From: Zelonia costaricensis
Taxonomy: Eukaryota > Euglenozoa > Kinetoplastea > Trypanosomatida > Trypanosomatidae
Length of the DNA stretch: 37,754 bases
Reading direction: 5' to 3'
NCBI GenBank assembly: GCA_030849075.1
Contig: JASAOO010003297.1
Span: 1 to 37,754, forward strand
How positions within the stretch are numbered: position 1 is the stretch's first letter; each line of letters starts with the position of its first letter. The position numbers and the translations under genes are program-made. This document shows positions 9,992 to 19,541 of the stretch, one piece after another. The notes under the pieces are model-generated. The model saw nothing but the letters and a program-made list of their open reading frames with translations, was not told the origin of the DNA and did not search any database.

Positions 9992-10248
9992 ACCGTCCAT
10001 CTGCCGCTGACGGTGCTGTCACGCACCTGCCCACTCGCAGCTGCTACTCTCTACGCACCCTGCTACCTACTATTCCTCCGCTTCCTTCCTCCCTCTTCCC
10101 CCCGCTGCGGCAGAACGCTGTGTCACTCACGAGGCTCCCCCCCCCCCAACACGCACGCACACACAAACGCACGCGCGCCTGCCTGTGCGTGCATCGGCTT
10201 GCGTAGCCTCCTCTTCTATCCCTGTTCACTTCTTTCTTTTCTCTGGCC
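9561..10248. other. Intergenic region with T/C tracts and CA microsatellites
   Basis: No gene is seen. The stretch has a T-rich tract around 9637-9675, a CA/TA-rich tract at about 9790-9823 and a CA microsatellite at 9959-9993. The pyrimidine-rich segment 10081-10110 ends in GCAG (AG 10112-10113) and is the best acceptor for the WD40 gene at 10249. A second pyrimidine tract at 10208-10245 lies directly before the ATG but contains no usable AG. Confidence 0.65.
10081..10113 (+). promoter_or_regulatory. Candidate spliced-leader acceptor for the WD40 gene
   Basis: Nearly pure C/T for about 25 bases, then GCTGCGGCAG with AG at 10112-10113. This would give a 5' UTR of about 135 bases in front of ATG 10249. 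It is preferred because the pyrimidine tract nearer the ATG has its first AG only inside the coding region (10259-10260). Confidence 0.45.
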
Positions 10249-11577
10249 ATGTTCACGCAGATCAGCAACGCGCACACGGAGGTGGTCACCTCGCTGGGCT
10301 TCTCCCCGCACGTCGCGTCCAGCGGCGAGGGTGGCAGCGGTGGCCTGCTCTGCTCCACCTCTGGTGACGACACCGCCGCGCTCTGGGACCTCCGCGCGGG
10401 CCCCGGCGCCTCGCAGCGCGCCGCCCACCTCACCGGCCACCACCTCGGCCCCGTCAACCACGCCCTGTTCCACCCCACCGACCCGTACTCGCTCCTCACC
10501 GCATCGGACGATCGCAGTCTCGCCAGCTGGGACCTGCGTCGGCCCGAGCGCGCCGTCGGCGTCGTGACCGGCTTCCTGGAGGGCGTCAACAAGCTGCTCT
10601 GGCTGCCGGTTGCCTCGAGCGGGTGCGGCACGGGGAGCGGCTGGAACGTCGTGAGCGCGTGTGACGACGGACACGTGTACGTGCATGCACTCGTGCTGCC
10701 AGACGGCACCGCCTCTGCCGATGCGCCGGAGAGCGCGCCGGCTGCCGCGGTGGTGGCGGGCCGTCCAGCTTCCGGGCTGCCGCAGGTCGGTGTCCTCGTG
10801 GACAAGTTCCGCGTGTCCACGAGCACCGTCAACGACATTGTGCTGGCACCCAACTCCACGTCGGTGCTCATCACCGCTTCCGAAGACTGCGCGCTGCGCT
10901 CGTGGTCGCTGCGCCACGCCCAGCGTCCGGCTGGACCGGCGGCGGGCGGTGTGGCCGGTGGCGGCTTAATGGAGGACCGCCTGCTGGCGACCCTTGATGA
11001 GTTCGAGAACCCGGTGAACCACGTCGCGGTGGTCCCTAGCGGCCTCATGGCGCCTGTAGAGCGGGGGGCCGAGGCCGGCGCAGGCAGCCGGCCGCGCGAC
11101 GACGGGGGCGAGGACGACAGCGGGGCCGGTGGTGGTGGCGCCGATGCTGGTCAAGGCGACGGCGTTGACGGCGCTGCGGTGCACCACAACGCGGCGGTGG
11201 ACATCTCCGAGGCGGCTGGGACGGCGTGCTGGCTCCTCGCCGCCTGCTCCGAGTGCGTCTTCGGCGTGGACTTTGCGCTGCGCTCGGGCGAGTTTGGGAG
11301 TGGCGCGCGGGCTTTCGTCGGGCATCAGGACTACGTCCGCGGGTTGGAGTTCACGAACGAGGGCACGCTGCTTACCGTGTCCGACGACAGCACGGCGGTG
11401 GAGTGGAGCCTCGCGACGACGAACCCGATTCGGCAGGTGAAGCTGCACGAGGGGCTCGTGATGTCGTCTGCGATGTCGCCGACCCGCAGCCTGCTGGCGA
11501 CCGGGACGGACCGGGGCGAGATCCGAGTCTGGCGTTTGCCGTTTGCGACGGAGCGCATCGGCGGCGGCGGGGTTTAG
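10249..11577 (+). CDS. WD40 repeat protein with seven predicted blades, 442 aa
   Basis: The frame runs from ATG 10249 to TAG 11575-11577. Seven WD-like units can be traced: about 8-47 (ending SGDDTAALWDLR), 62-100 (GHHLGPVN to SLASWDLR), 107-150 (GVNKLLW, then SACDDGHVYVHA), 190-225 (TVNDIVLAP to CALRSWSLR), 249-345 (VNHVAVVP, interrupted by an acidic Gly-rich insertion at about 267-317, then CVFGVDFALR), 357-395 (GHQDYVRGLEF to TAVEWSLA) and 400-437 (HEGLVMSSAM to GEIRVWRLP). Seven blades fill the whole protein, so it should be one closed beta-propeller acting as a protein-interaction platform. No targeting signal is seen. I cannot assign it to a named WD40 subfamily. The insertion in blade five is typical of low-complexity loops in this lineage. 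Confidence 0.88.
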   Translation: MFTQISNAHTEVVTSLGFSPHVASSGEGGSGGLLCSTSGDDTAALWDLRAGPGASQRAAHLTGHHLGPVNHALFHPTDPYSLLTASDDRSLASWDLRRPERAVGVVTGFLEGVNKLLWLPVASSGCGTGSGWNVVSACDDGHVYVHALVLPDGTASADAPESAPAAAVVAGRPASGLPQVGVLVDKFRVSTSTVNDIVLAPNSTSVLITASEDCALRSWSLRHAQRPAGPAAGGVAGGGLMEDRLLATLDEFENPVNHVAVVPSGLMAPVERGAEAGAGSRPRDDGGEDDSGAGGGGADAGQGDGVDGAAVHHNAAVDISEAAGTACWLLAACSECVFGVDFALRSGEFGSGARAFVGHQDYVRGLEFTNEGTLLTVSDDSTAVEWSLATTNPIRQVKLHEGLVMSSAMSPTRSLLATGTDRGEIRVWRLPFATERIGGGGV

Positions 11578-12001
11578 GGGCGGCAGAGTCCTCGTCCACC
11601 GCGACTGTCTGTCTATCGAGTAAAGCGGCCCGCTGCGTGCGCGGAAACACGCGAGGCAGCGCGTGGCGATGCCATGATGGCGCGTGTCCGCGACCACACA
11701 CGCTCAGATTCACAAGAAGCTGTGGCATGCACAGGCGCCGCCACCGCCTCTGTGCCACCACACGGCATCTGCGCCGCGCGCACTCTGCGAGGTGAAACCC
11801 GCAAGCTGGTCTCACGTAAGGGACACACACGTTAACCCGATACACGAAAGGTAGCTGCAACAGCACGTATCGGACAAGGCATCCAGCGGCAACCCTGCAC
11901 GTGGTGCAGCGGGCAGCAGCGGGGAGAAGCTCTCTTGTACCGTAACACAGTGCCAGTGCTCCGACGTTGGCTTGGTCCGCAGCTTCAGCGTCTGCTGGAG
12001 A

Positions 12002-12021
12002 GGGGTGGGTGGGTGGGTGGG
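12002..12021 (+). other. G-quadruplex-forming motif (GGGGT then repeated GGGT)
   Basis: Five G-runs of three or four bases are separated by single T residues. Single-base loops give the most stable class of G-quadruplex known in vitro, so this should fold in DNA or in the plus-strand RNA. It lies between the stop of the WD40 gene and the start of IF-2, so it would be in the 3' UTR of the former or the intergenic precursor. A regulatory effect is not shown. Confidence 0.75.
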
Positions 12022-12523
12022 ACTCTCCTCTTCACTCGCCTTCATCCTGCGCTGTTGACTCACTGCGGCGTCTCCCTCTGGAGCGCCACGGACTGCGGGC
12101 TTCTTCTCTGACAGCCTCGTGAACTTCGGCACGCCCCCGACAAGCCCCACGCACCAGCATCACCACCAACGCGTTTCTCTTTCCACGTGTTCGTTGCTGC
12201 GCATGAGAAGCGAGGGCGGCCTCTGCCAACGTGCCAGCCACCCGCCTGAACTCCTCTCCCCACCTCCTCCCCTTCTTCCTCTGTGCTTCCACCCAACACG
12301 ACCCACCGCGCTGAGGGCGCTGCCATACCCGCCCGCTCTCTCCCCCTTCCTATCACCTCTGCGGCTACGTGCGGAACTCGTTCTTGCACATCAGCCAGAG
12401 CAGCACCACTTAAACAAGAAGCACCCCACACGGCGCGCGTGTCACTGCGCACTTTCTTTTCGCGCTGTGACACCCGACAGAAGAAGAAGGCACGCACACG
12501 CGTCGACGACGACGGAGGGTCCA

Positions 12524-12557
<34 letters not shown>

Positions 12558-12568
12558 CACTCCAGCTG

Positions 12569-12600
12569 TTTACCTCCCACCGTTTCCTTCGGTGGACCAG
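12569..12600 (+). promoter_or_regulatory. Probable spliced-leader acceptor for IF-2
   Basis: A pyrimidine-rich stretch (TTTACCTCCCACCGTTTCCTTC in two halves) follows the CA repeat and leads to CAG with AG at 12599-12600, 72 bases before ATG 12673. A microsatellite followed by a pyrimidine tract and AG is seen in front of several genes here. Confidence 0.45.
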
Positions 12601-12672
12601 CAGCCCATTCGTTACGCACGTGGTGCACCGGCGGGGGGTGGGGGGCAGGCACCTGAGCGCTGAGGAGAAGGC

Positions 12673-15171
12673 ATGTGGCGCACTCCCATCTTTGCGCGTC
12701 GCGTGGCGAGCGCCGCCGCGGTGGCGCCGGGCTCGCGACTCGCTCCAGCGAGTGCCGTGGCCGTCAGCGCCGTCGTCTCAGCGGCCGCATCCTCGTCCAC
12801 AGCGTGGCGCAGCACGTCGTTGCCGGGCATGACGCGCACACTGGCCGCGGCCGCGCCTCTCTGCGTGGCGCGGCGACATCAATCGCAGAGTGGCCGCGTG
12901 CGACCGCCGCCGGCGTGGCGCGACGGCGAGCTCGACCCGCGCTTCTCGGCGGAGGGCAACATGCGTCGCCTCAACGCGGAGACGATGCCGCACTTCGTGA
13001 AGGCCTCCATCCAGAAGAGCCGCCGCGAGATGGGGCTCGGCGAGGTGTTCGACTGGGTGGAGTTCGCGAAGGACGCCATCTACATCCCAACGAGGTCCGG
13101 TCCGCTCTGGGTCGGCGGCGATGACCCACGTGCGGTGAAGTTCGTGCGGCGCCGCGAGAAGCTGAAGCGGCAGCCGCTGCAGAAGACGCGGCAGAAGCCC
13201 AGCGCGGACCAGGCCAAGGCTCTGGAGGACCACCCGCTGCGCGAGTACTTCACCACTCCGAGCAACCTGCACGACCCGATGAGCGTCGCCACGGGGCTGC
13301 ACCGCGCGGGGCTGATTCGCGAGTACGACATCAAGCACACCGCGGCCAAGATCGAGCACGCGGCGCGGCCGCCGATCGTGTCCATCATGGGCCACGTCGA
13401 CCACGGGAAGACGACGCTGCTCGATCACCTGCGGCAGACAAACGTTGTTGCGGGCGAGGCGGGCGGCATCACGCAGAACGTCGGCGCCTTCCAGGTGAAG
13501 ACGGCGGAGGGGCACTCCATCACTTTCATCGACACGCCCGGCCACGCCGCCTTCACGGCCATGCGCGAGGTGGGTGCGGCGATGAACGACATGATCATTC
13601 TCATCGTCTCCGCCGTGGACGGGGTGCAGCCGCAGACACGCGAGGTGGTGGAGCTGGCGCAGCGCCAGGGCACGCCCATGGTGGTGGCCATCACGAAGAT
13701 CGACCGGCAGCCGGACTGCGACTACATCAAGGACCAGCTCGCGACGCTCGGCGCGGAGCTGGAGGAGAAGGGCGGCGACGTGCAACTCGTCAAGATCTGT
13801 GCCAAGGATGGGCGCGGCATCCCAGAGCTGCTGGAGGCGCTGCACCTGCAGGCGGAGCTGTGCGAGGTGGCGACGCCGACGCCGTCGCGCGCGGAGCTGT
13901 ACGTGCTCGAGTCGCGCAACCTCGGCGTGAGTGAGGTGGCCGCGGTGGTGCGCTGCGGCACCCTCAAGCCCGGGCAGGTCTTCGCGTCCGGCACCATCTA
14001 CGGCACCGTGAAGCGCGTGCTCGACGACCACGGGGCGACGATGCGGGAGGCCGGGCCGTCGTGCCCGGTCGTCCTGCACGGCTTCCGTGTTCCGCCGAAG
14101 CCCGGGTCGGTGCTCATGCAGGTCAGCAGCGAAACACACGCGGAGAAGTTCAGCTACTTTATGCGCGACGTGTACACCGTCGAGGGCAACCGCGAGAACT
14201 ACCTGCAGCTCCTCAACCAGGAGCGGCAGGGCCTCATCCACGCCCGCAAGCCGGACAACAACCTGGTGCGCGCGTACAGCACGCAGGCCTTTCTGCTTGC
14301 CTGCAAGGCGGCCACGTTCGGCATGCTGCAGGCGCTGCTCAAGACGATCTACGAGCTGCCGCGGCTGGAGGGGGTCTCGCTCGACATCCGCGTCACGGAG
14401 GTGGGTGGGCTGCGCGACGCCGACCTCGTCCTGGCCGGCTCGTCCGGTCAGCCCGGCTGCGTGCTGCTTTTCGGCGACTGCAAGGACGCCCACTCCTTCG
14501 ACGTGCCGGTCAACGTCCGGGTGCTGCGCTTCAACGTGCTGTACCACGGCATCGACGAGCTCAAGCGCGTGCTGGTCGAGTCGCTGCCGAAGCTGCAGAA
14601 GACTCGCATCCTCGCCACCGCGGAGTGCCTGCAGACCTTTAAGGCGTCCCAGGCCGGGCGCAGCGGCAACGCGGGCGGCTTGAAGGTCACGAAGGGTACG
14701 CTGGACGCGGCTCACCTCACGTACCGCGTCGTGCGGCGGCCGCAGGACCTCAAGGCCCGCCTCGCCGCCGCCGCCGCGGCCGCCAGTGGGGGCAAGGTGA
14801 GCCCGACGACGACAGCGGGCGAGTCGTCGGACAGTGCGGACGGCGCGGTGGGCGAGGTAGTGTACGAGGGGCAGCTGAAGGAGCTGCGCCGCTTCAAGGA
14901 CCTGGTGCCAACGGTGGAAACGGGGCTTGAGTGTGGTGTGGTGCTGCACGACGACTTCAGCTTCCGCGTTGGGGATGTACTCGAGCGGGTCGAGGCGTAC
15001 GAGGAGGGTCGCGACGTCGCGGAAGAGTACGAGGCAGCGGAGAAGCGGGAGAAGGCACTGCGTGAGACGGCGGAGGCGCAGGCGCGTGTGGCCGAGGCCG
15101 AAGCCGCAGCCGCCGAAGAGGCCGTGCGACGGGCGGAGCTGCAGGAGAAGCTCAAGTCCGTCGCCGGCTGA
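12673..15171 (+). CDS. Mitochondrial translation initiation factor IF-2, 832 aa
   Basis: IF-2 is the GTPase that places initiator tRNA on the small ribosomal subunit; here in the mitochondrion, since the protein starts with an Arg/Ala/Ser-rich presequence (MWRTPIFARRVASAA). Residues about 75-235 are a charged N-terminal block I know only as lineage-type sequence. The G domain spans about 236-405: G1 GHVDHGKT (240-247), switch I GGITQNVGAF, G3 DTPGH (287-291), G4 TKID (341-344) and G5 CAK (376-378). Domain II follows (ELYVLESRNLG onward), domain III around 545-670 (TFGMLQALLKTIYE, VTEVGGLRDADLVLAGSS) and the C2 domain around 680-765, split by an Ala-rich insertion (about 693-725) before VYEGQLKELRRFKDLV and LECGVVLHDDFSFRVGD. 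A charged helix of about 55 residues ends the protein. G4 has Thr where IF-2 usually has Asn. Kinetoplast mRNAs are translated by mitoribosomes, so this factor is expected to be essential. Confidence 0.96.
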   Translation: MWRTPIFARRVASAAAVAPGSRLAPASAVAVSAVVSAAASSSTAWRSTSLPGMTRTLAAAAPLCVARRHQSQSGRVRPPPAWRDGELDPRFSAEGNMRRLNAETMPHFVKASIQKSRREMGLGEVFDWVEFAKDAIYIPTRSGPLWVGGDDPRAVKFVRRREKLKRQPLQKTRQKPSADQAKALEDHPLREYFTTPSNLHDPMSVATGLHRAGLIREYDIKHTAAKIEHAARPPIVSIMGHVDHGKTTLLDHLRQTNVVAGEAGGITQNVGAFQVKTAEGHSITFIDTPGHAAFTAMREVGAAMNDMIILIVSAVDGVQPQTREVVELAQRQGTPMVVAITKIDRQPDCDYIKDQLATLGAELEEKGGDVQLVKICAKDGRGIPELLEALHLQAELCEVATPTPSRAELYVLESRNLGVSEVAAVVRCGTLKPGQVFASGTIYGTVKRVLDDHGATMREAGPSCPVVLHGFRVPPKPGSVLMQVSSETHAEKFSYFMRDVYTVEGNRENYLQLLNQERQGLIHARKPDNNLVRAYSTQAFLLACKAATFGMLQALLKTIYELPRLEGVSLDIRVTEVGGLRDADLVLAGSSGQPGCVLLFGDCKDAHSFDVPVNVRVLRFNVLYHGIDELKRVLVESLPKLQKTRILATAECLQTFKASQAGRSGNAGGLKVTKGTLDAAHLTYRVVRRPQDLKARLAAAAAAASGGKVSPTTTAGESSDSADGAVGEVVYEGQLKELRRFKDLVPTVETGLECGVVLHDDFSFRVGDVLERVEAYEEGRDVAEEYEAAEKREKALRETAEAQARVAEAEAAAAEEAVRRAELQEKLKSVAG

Positions 15172-16742
15172 CGGCGGCGACTCGTGCGTGTGAGGCGAAG
15201 GGGTGGGGGCGGGGGACAGGAGGCGGCTTGTGAGGGGCGCGCTGCTAGCCACGACCGAAGGCGTGCAGCCGTGGTGCTTGTGAGAGCGTGTCCACGCCGG
15301 CGTCGGTGCTTCTCTCGTCGTGGCGCGTGTATTGCGAACGACTGCCCAGGTCTGGTGGCGTGGTGGTGGTGGAGGCGGAGTCGGTGCGAGCACCGCACCG
15401 CATGTGCGTGTCTGCGTGTTGACGCCACCACCGCTGCTGCGCTCTTGCGGGTTCCGTGTTCCTGGCCTTCTCCTCTGGCCTATCTCCCTCCCCGTCCCCT
15501 CTCCGCACTGGCACGCGCTCCTTCTTTTTCGTCTCCTCCTGTGACGCGCCGCACTCTCCTCGCCCGAGCCCTCCGCCCGCCTGCCGCTGCGTGTCGAGTG
15601 CGCCGCCGTGCGCGTGGGCGTGTGTCGGCGCGCGTGCGCCTCGAATCTCGTTGAGCGACTCGGCGGTGCAAAGCGGCGGCGGGGCGACGTGTGCAAGAAG
15701 CCGCAGTCGCTCATTCCTTTCTCTCTCTCACACACACAAAGGTATTGTAAGTCACACACACACACACACAAGCACATGTGAGCCCACAAACGCAGGGTAA
15801 AAAAAAGGACGCGGTACACGTCAACCCTTTACGGATGCCACGCGACAGGCACGCGGAGCGAAGCGTTGTGTGGCTTGCGGCTTCTCTCCCGCAGACTTCG
15901 GCGCTCAGCGTGTCCTCGTGCAGCCGTGAGCGAACTTCTCGTCCGCGCCAGTGGCAGCGCACGACGGCGGCCAGGGTACCTCCGCTTGTGCCCTTGCGGA
16001 AAGCAGCCGATGCCTTCGCGTACGCGGACTCGCCCCCCCCTCCTTCCCCCCACACACACCTCGAGCGCTCGCTTTCACGTCTCCCGCGCGCTCGCTCTCT
16101 TCAGCTTCATCTCTCTTCCACGTCCTGCACATCCGCCTCACTCCTCTTGCTCCCCCTAATGCTCCACGCAAGCTGCTCCACACCCAGTCCCATCCGTGGC
16201 CCACAACACTCTTGTCTCTCCACCACAACCACACACACACACGCACACACACAAATTTATCATAGGCGAAAAACACCCACGTGTCATACAGGCATCACCA
16301 CCTTCTCTGCTGACCTTCCTTTCCGCTTGCCCTTTTCGTTGGTGGCTGAGTCGGGAGGTCGAGTGGGAGCGGTTCATCCTCGTTGCACGGCGCTCGTCAT
16401 CATAGACGGGTGCACCGCCTCGCAGCGTTGGCGTCGCCTCTGTTTGCCCTCTTCTCTCTCCTGTCTTTTCTTTTCTCTCGAGGCGCGGCGGTACTCGCTG
16501 GGCGAAGTCGGTGAGGCCGCGGTGACTGGTGAAGCGGAGCCGCGCACCGTGCAAACGGGGGAGGTGGTGGCGGCAGCGTGGGAGCCGTGAACAGCGCACG
16601 CGTAGTCGCGGACTGCGGCTCGTGACGCACCCGCGGCTCGTGACGCGGGTCCGTGTCGCTCCGTCACGCAGCACGCCGAGCCCGTCCCTCTTCTTCTCCT
16701 ACTTCGCCCCTTCTTCTTGAACGAAGGACGTGTCCGCGTGCC
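15172..16742. other. Intergenic region, pyrimidine-rich with CA repeats
   Basis: No gene is recognised. Repeats are CT/CA at about 15720-15737, CA at 15753-15770 and CA at 16231-16252. Several pyrimidine tracts (about 15460-15540, 16030-16160, 16440-16480) contain AGs. The tract closest to the next gene, 16681-16719, is the probable trans-splicing signal. Confidence 0.65.
16681..16726 (+). promoter_or_regulatory. Probable spliced-leader acceptor for the gene at 16743
   Basis: A tract of about 38 bases, nearly all C and T, is followed by GAACGAAG with the first AG at 16725-16726, 16 bases before ATG 16743. It supports the ATG at 16743 over the upstream GTG-bounded extension to 16653. Confidence 0.6.
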
Positions 16743-19541
16743 ATGCGGCCCTGCAGCGCGCGGTGCACTGCGTTGACTCGCGGCGCCGCGACCGCATCGA
16801 CAGTGTCGCCGACGGCGTCGCACGTCTTCGTCGTGGCGAAGTGCAGTCTCGCGGCTGTCAGTGCGGCGTCTGTTAGCGCTTCACACCCGCGCTTGCACGC
16901 CGCGCACGCTGGTATGCGGCTGTGCGCCGCTTCACGCTACCGTGGAGCAGGTATGGCCGCCGTGCGCATGCTTGTTACGGCGCAGCGCCACGTCAGCACA
17001 GACAACCGCGGCGACAAGTCCGCCGCTAACATGTCGCGGGAGGAGTTCGCAGCCGCGTTCGGCAGCTACCCGCTTGGAGAGCGGCTCGCAGCGCTGACGG
17101 TGGCGCAGTTCATTCACGGTTCTCGCTTTAACGCCTCGGCGCCGTACATGCCCCTCACCGCCTTCATGCGCAAGGTCTCGGCGGTCACGCGCGACGACAT
17201 GCTGCGGCGTCAGCTGGACGCTCTCGAGTACGTCGCCGCGTCGCAGCTCATGACGCTTGTGAGTGAGAAGGGCGACCACGTGCCACTCAGCTCGCTCCGC
17301 AGCTCCGGCGGCGGTGGCGGCGGCGATGGCGCGGCAGCGGGTACACCACCGTTTACGGGGGTGTTGTACATCAATGTCACGGTGCCCGTCTTGTGGGTGA
17401 TGTACTGCGCGTCGAACAGGAGCGGGTACAAGCGGGCGGATCCAGAGAAAGCTGCTGCGGCCCAGCAAGCCGCGGCTGAGTCGGTGAGGCCGAAGTCACT
17501 CCCGAACGCTCACGCCGACGCGCGCGTGGGGTGCGGTGGCGGGGAGGCGATGGTGCTGAGCGTGGGCGCCACACGCGGCGTGGGAGGCGACGCCACCGTG
17601 CGAGAGGCGGCGACTCGCAAGGCCCTGCTGCACTATCTGCACCGCTGGGACGCGAGGCGAGGTGCCGCGCGGCAGGCGGGGGCAGCGAACGTGCCACGCT
17701 ATGTACCCCTCGCGACGCTCTACAGTGACATCATCCGTGGGGTTGTGGCCTCCATCGCCGCCCGGAGCGACACTGCCGAGCCAAGCGCGGAGCAGGACGA
17801 GGAGCTGGGGATGACGTTTACCGACGCGGAGCTGCAGGTGCTGCAGGCTCTACGGGCCGAGGCGCTGGAGGCGGTGGCGCAGAAGCTCGCCGTGATCTTC
17901 ACGGTGGGCCGCCGTGCCGGCACCGAGGAGGAGGCGCTCGCCGGCTACCCCACGATCGAGGCGCGCCCGCTGTGGCTGACGCGCGGCCCGAAGCCGCCGT
18001 TCCCCTGCTTCATCGCGCTGCGGTACCCCGCCGAGCCGCTGCCGCCGCGCTTCCGCTACGTGCAGCCACGCATCGTCACGTCGACGCGGCAGAACAACTA
18101 CGGCGGCTGGGGCGGCGAGCAGGCGGTGCCGACGAAGGCGGACGTGTACGAGGTGCTCAAGTACGTGCCGGTGAACTGGGGCGCCTTCAGCACCATCCAG
18201 ATGCCACCAGAGCTGCGCAAGAAGCACATCCGAAGCTCCTCGTCGAGTCTGTGGTACCGCCGCCAGCCCTTCTACTTTGAGCTGCGCGACATGCGCGGCA
18301 TTCTGGAGATCCGCCGCAGCATCGTCCTGCACCCCGAGGCGCACGGCCTCACAAAGGAGGACGCCTGGGAGATCCTGGAAATGCAGCTGGCCACCGGCGA
18401 GGCGAACCACATGATGCCCGTCAACGAGGACGGCGCACTGCTGCGGCCGGCGGAGAACCTCTTCGACAAGGCCGTCACCAAGTTCCTGTACCGGGTCTGC
18501 CCAGCGTACTTCGCGCCGCTTACCTTGACGCTGCAGCGCAGCTCGCGGCAGAACGTCACGGAGCCGGTCCTCTTTTCGTTTGTGCAGCGCTACCCCCAGG
18601 ACTTCGAGGTGCTGCGAACGCGCTTCAGCGACATCCCGCTCGTGCGCCGCCGTGCCGGCGCCGAGAGCAGCCGCTGGCGTGACGACTTTCTTGCGGACCT
18701 GGAGCGCTACCCGGAGGACGTGCGCGGCATCCTGGTGCTGTGCAACTACCTCTGCCCGGGCTGGGACCGGCCCGAGTACGTGTACGTGCGGCTCTCGGAC
18801 GACGAGCAGGGGATCGTCGGCGGCTACACCGGCATGGTGAACATCCTGGGCCGGCACCCGATGCTGTTCCGCGTCGGCAAGCATTTTGTGTGCCGCGCCG
18901 ACCCATCCAACCCGCTGGCGCACCAGCAGGCGGAGCCGGCGCCGAACGATGCGACGGCCGTGGCGGGGCGCTATGAGGAGAACCCGTACATCTCGCACCG
19001 CGAGCTCGCACTTGTCTTTCACTACGTCATGCCCGAGGGCGAGCCGTGCACGGCGGCCTACCTCGTTGACTGCGCGAGCCCAGTGATGCGGGTGGAGCTG
19101 CCGCCGCGTGTGGTGATCGTGCTGCAGGCCTTCCCCAAGCTCTTCGCGTGCACGGAGACGTCGCCCGGCGTGTACTCGATTCGCAAGCTGCGGCAGCCTT
19201 CGCGGCGGGCGCCAGGCGCACCGGCGAAGTCCACAGCCGGCCCGCCCGATGCGTCGACGGCGTCGGGTGGCGACGGCGCCGCGGAGGCGGAGGCGATTCA
19301 GATGCTCGAGGACGAGCTCGCCGACGAGGACCACATGACCCGCGCCGAGACCATCCAGGCCATCCGCATGCTGATCCCGGACGCCGGCGTGGATGCGGCG
19401 CAGCTGCTCATGTGGGCCTCGATGAGCGTGCAGCGGGCCGCGAGCCAGTACGGCACCAGCCTGCTGCGCCTCATCGCCGAAAGCCCGCAAGATTTCCGCG
19501 TCGTGGAGAACGAGCACGTCAAGATGATCTACAAGCGCTAG
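16743..19541 (+). CDS. Kinetoplastid-type mitochondrial protein, 932 aa, function unknown
   Basis: First ATG 16743, TAG at 19539-19541. The first 80 residues are rich in Ala/Ser/Arg without acidic residues until about residue 84, typical of a mitochondrial presequence; internal Met residues near 59, 73 and 78 are alternative starts. I do not recognise a catalytic domain. The body shows loosely repeated units of about 60-90 residues, each with a helix ending in a phrase like YPQDFEV, YPEDVRG, FPKLFAC, HPMLFRV or SPQDFRV, then a short strand. Examples are at about residues 617-640 (FVQRYPQDFEVL), 655-665, 703-712, 800-812 and 918-926. This resembles a series of small helix-strand modules, possibly winged-helix-like, as found in several kinetoplast RNA-processing and mitoribosome factors. 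That link is inference. A disordered insertion lies around 820-850. It is the last gene before the convergent strand switch, just after mitochondrial IF-2. Confidence 0.85.
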   Translation: MRPCSARCTALTRGAATASTVSPTASHVFVVAKCSLAAVSAASVSASHPRLHAAHAGMRLCAASRYRGAGMAAVRMLVTAQRHVSTDNRGDKSAANMSREEFAAAFGSYPLGERLAALTVAQFIHGSRFNASAPYMPLTAFMRKVSAVTRDDMLRRQLDALEYVAASQLMTLVSEKGDHVPLSSLRSSGGGGGGDGAAAGTPPFTGVLYINVTVPVLWVMYCASNRSGYKRADPEKAAAAQQAAAESVRPKSLPNAHADARVGCGGGEAMVLSVGATRGVGGDATVREAATRKALLHYLHRWDARRGAARQAGAANVPRYVPLATLYSDIIRGVVASIAARSDTAEPSAEQDEELGMTFTDAELQVLQALRAEALEAVAQKLAVIFTVGRRAGTEEEALAGYPTIEARPLWLTRGPKPPFPCFIALRYPAEPLPPRFRYVQPRIVTSTRQNNYGGWGGEQAVPTKADVYEVLKYVPVNWGAFSTIQMPPELRKKHIRSSSSSLWYRRQPFYFELRDMRGILEIRRSIVLHPEAHGLTKEDAWEILEMQLATGEANHMMPVNEDGALLRPAENLFDKAVTKFLYRVCPAYFAPLTLTLQRSSRQNVTEPVLFSFVQRYPQDFEVLRTRFSDIPLVRRRAGAESSRWRDDFLADLERYPEDVRGILVLCNYLCPGWDRPEYVYVRLSDDEQGIVGGYTGMVNILGRHPMLFRVGKHFVCRADPSNPLAHQQAEPAPNDATAVAGRYEENPYISHRELALVFHYVMPEGEPCTAAYLVDCASPVMRVELPPRVVIVLQAFPKLFACTETSPGVYSIRKLRQPSRRAPGAPAKSTAGPPDASTASGGDGAAEAEAIQMLEDELADEDHMTRAETIQAIRMLIPDAGVDAAQLLMWASMSVQRAASQYGTSLLRLIAESPQDFRVVENEHVKMIYKR

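Larger units (their letters stand above)
11578..12672. other. Intergenic region with G-quadruplex motif and CA repeat
   Basis: No gene is recognised in these 1.1 kb. The stretch contains a perfect run of five G-tracts with single-T loops at 12002-12021, a CA microsatellite of 31 bases at 12525-12555, and pyrimidine-rich DNA at about 12240-12350. The acceptor for IF-2 is probably at 12599-12600. Confidence 0.7.

Noticed and set aside
12778..15819. A 1013-codon open frame antisense to IF-2
   Set aside because: It mirrors the strongly G/C-biased third positions of a certain gene; its translation is rich in His, Arg and Leu with no domain, and IF-2 on the other strand has every family motif.
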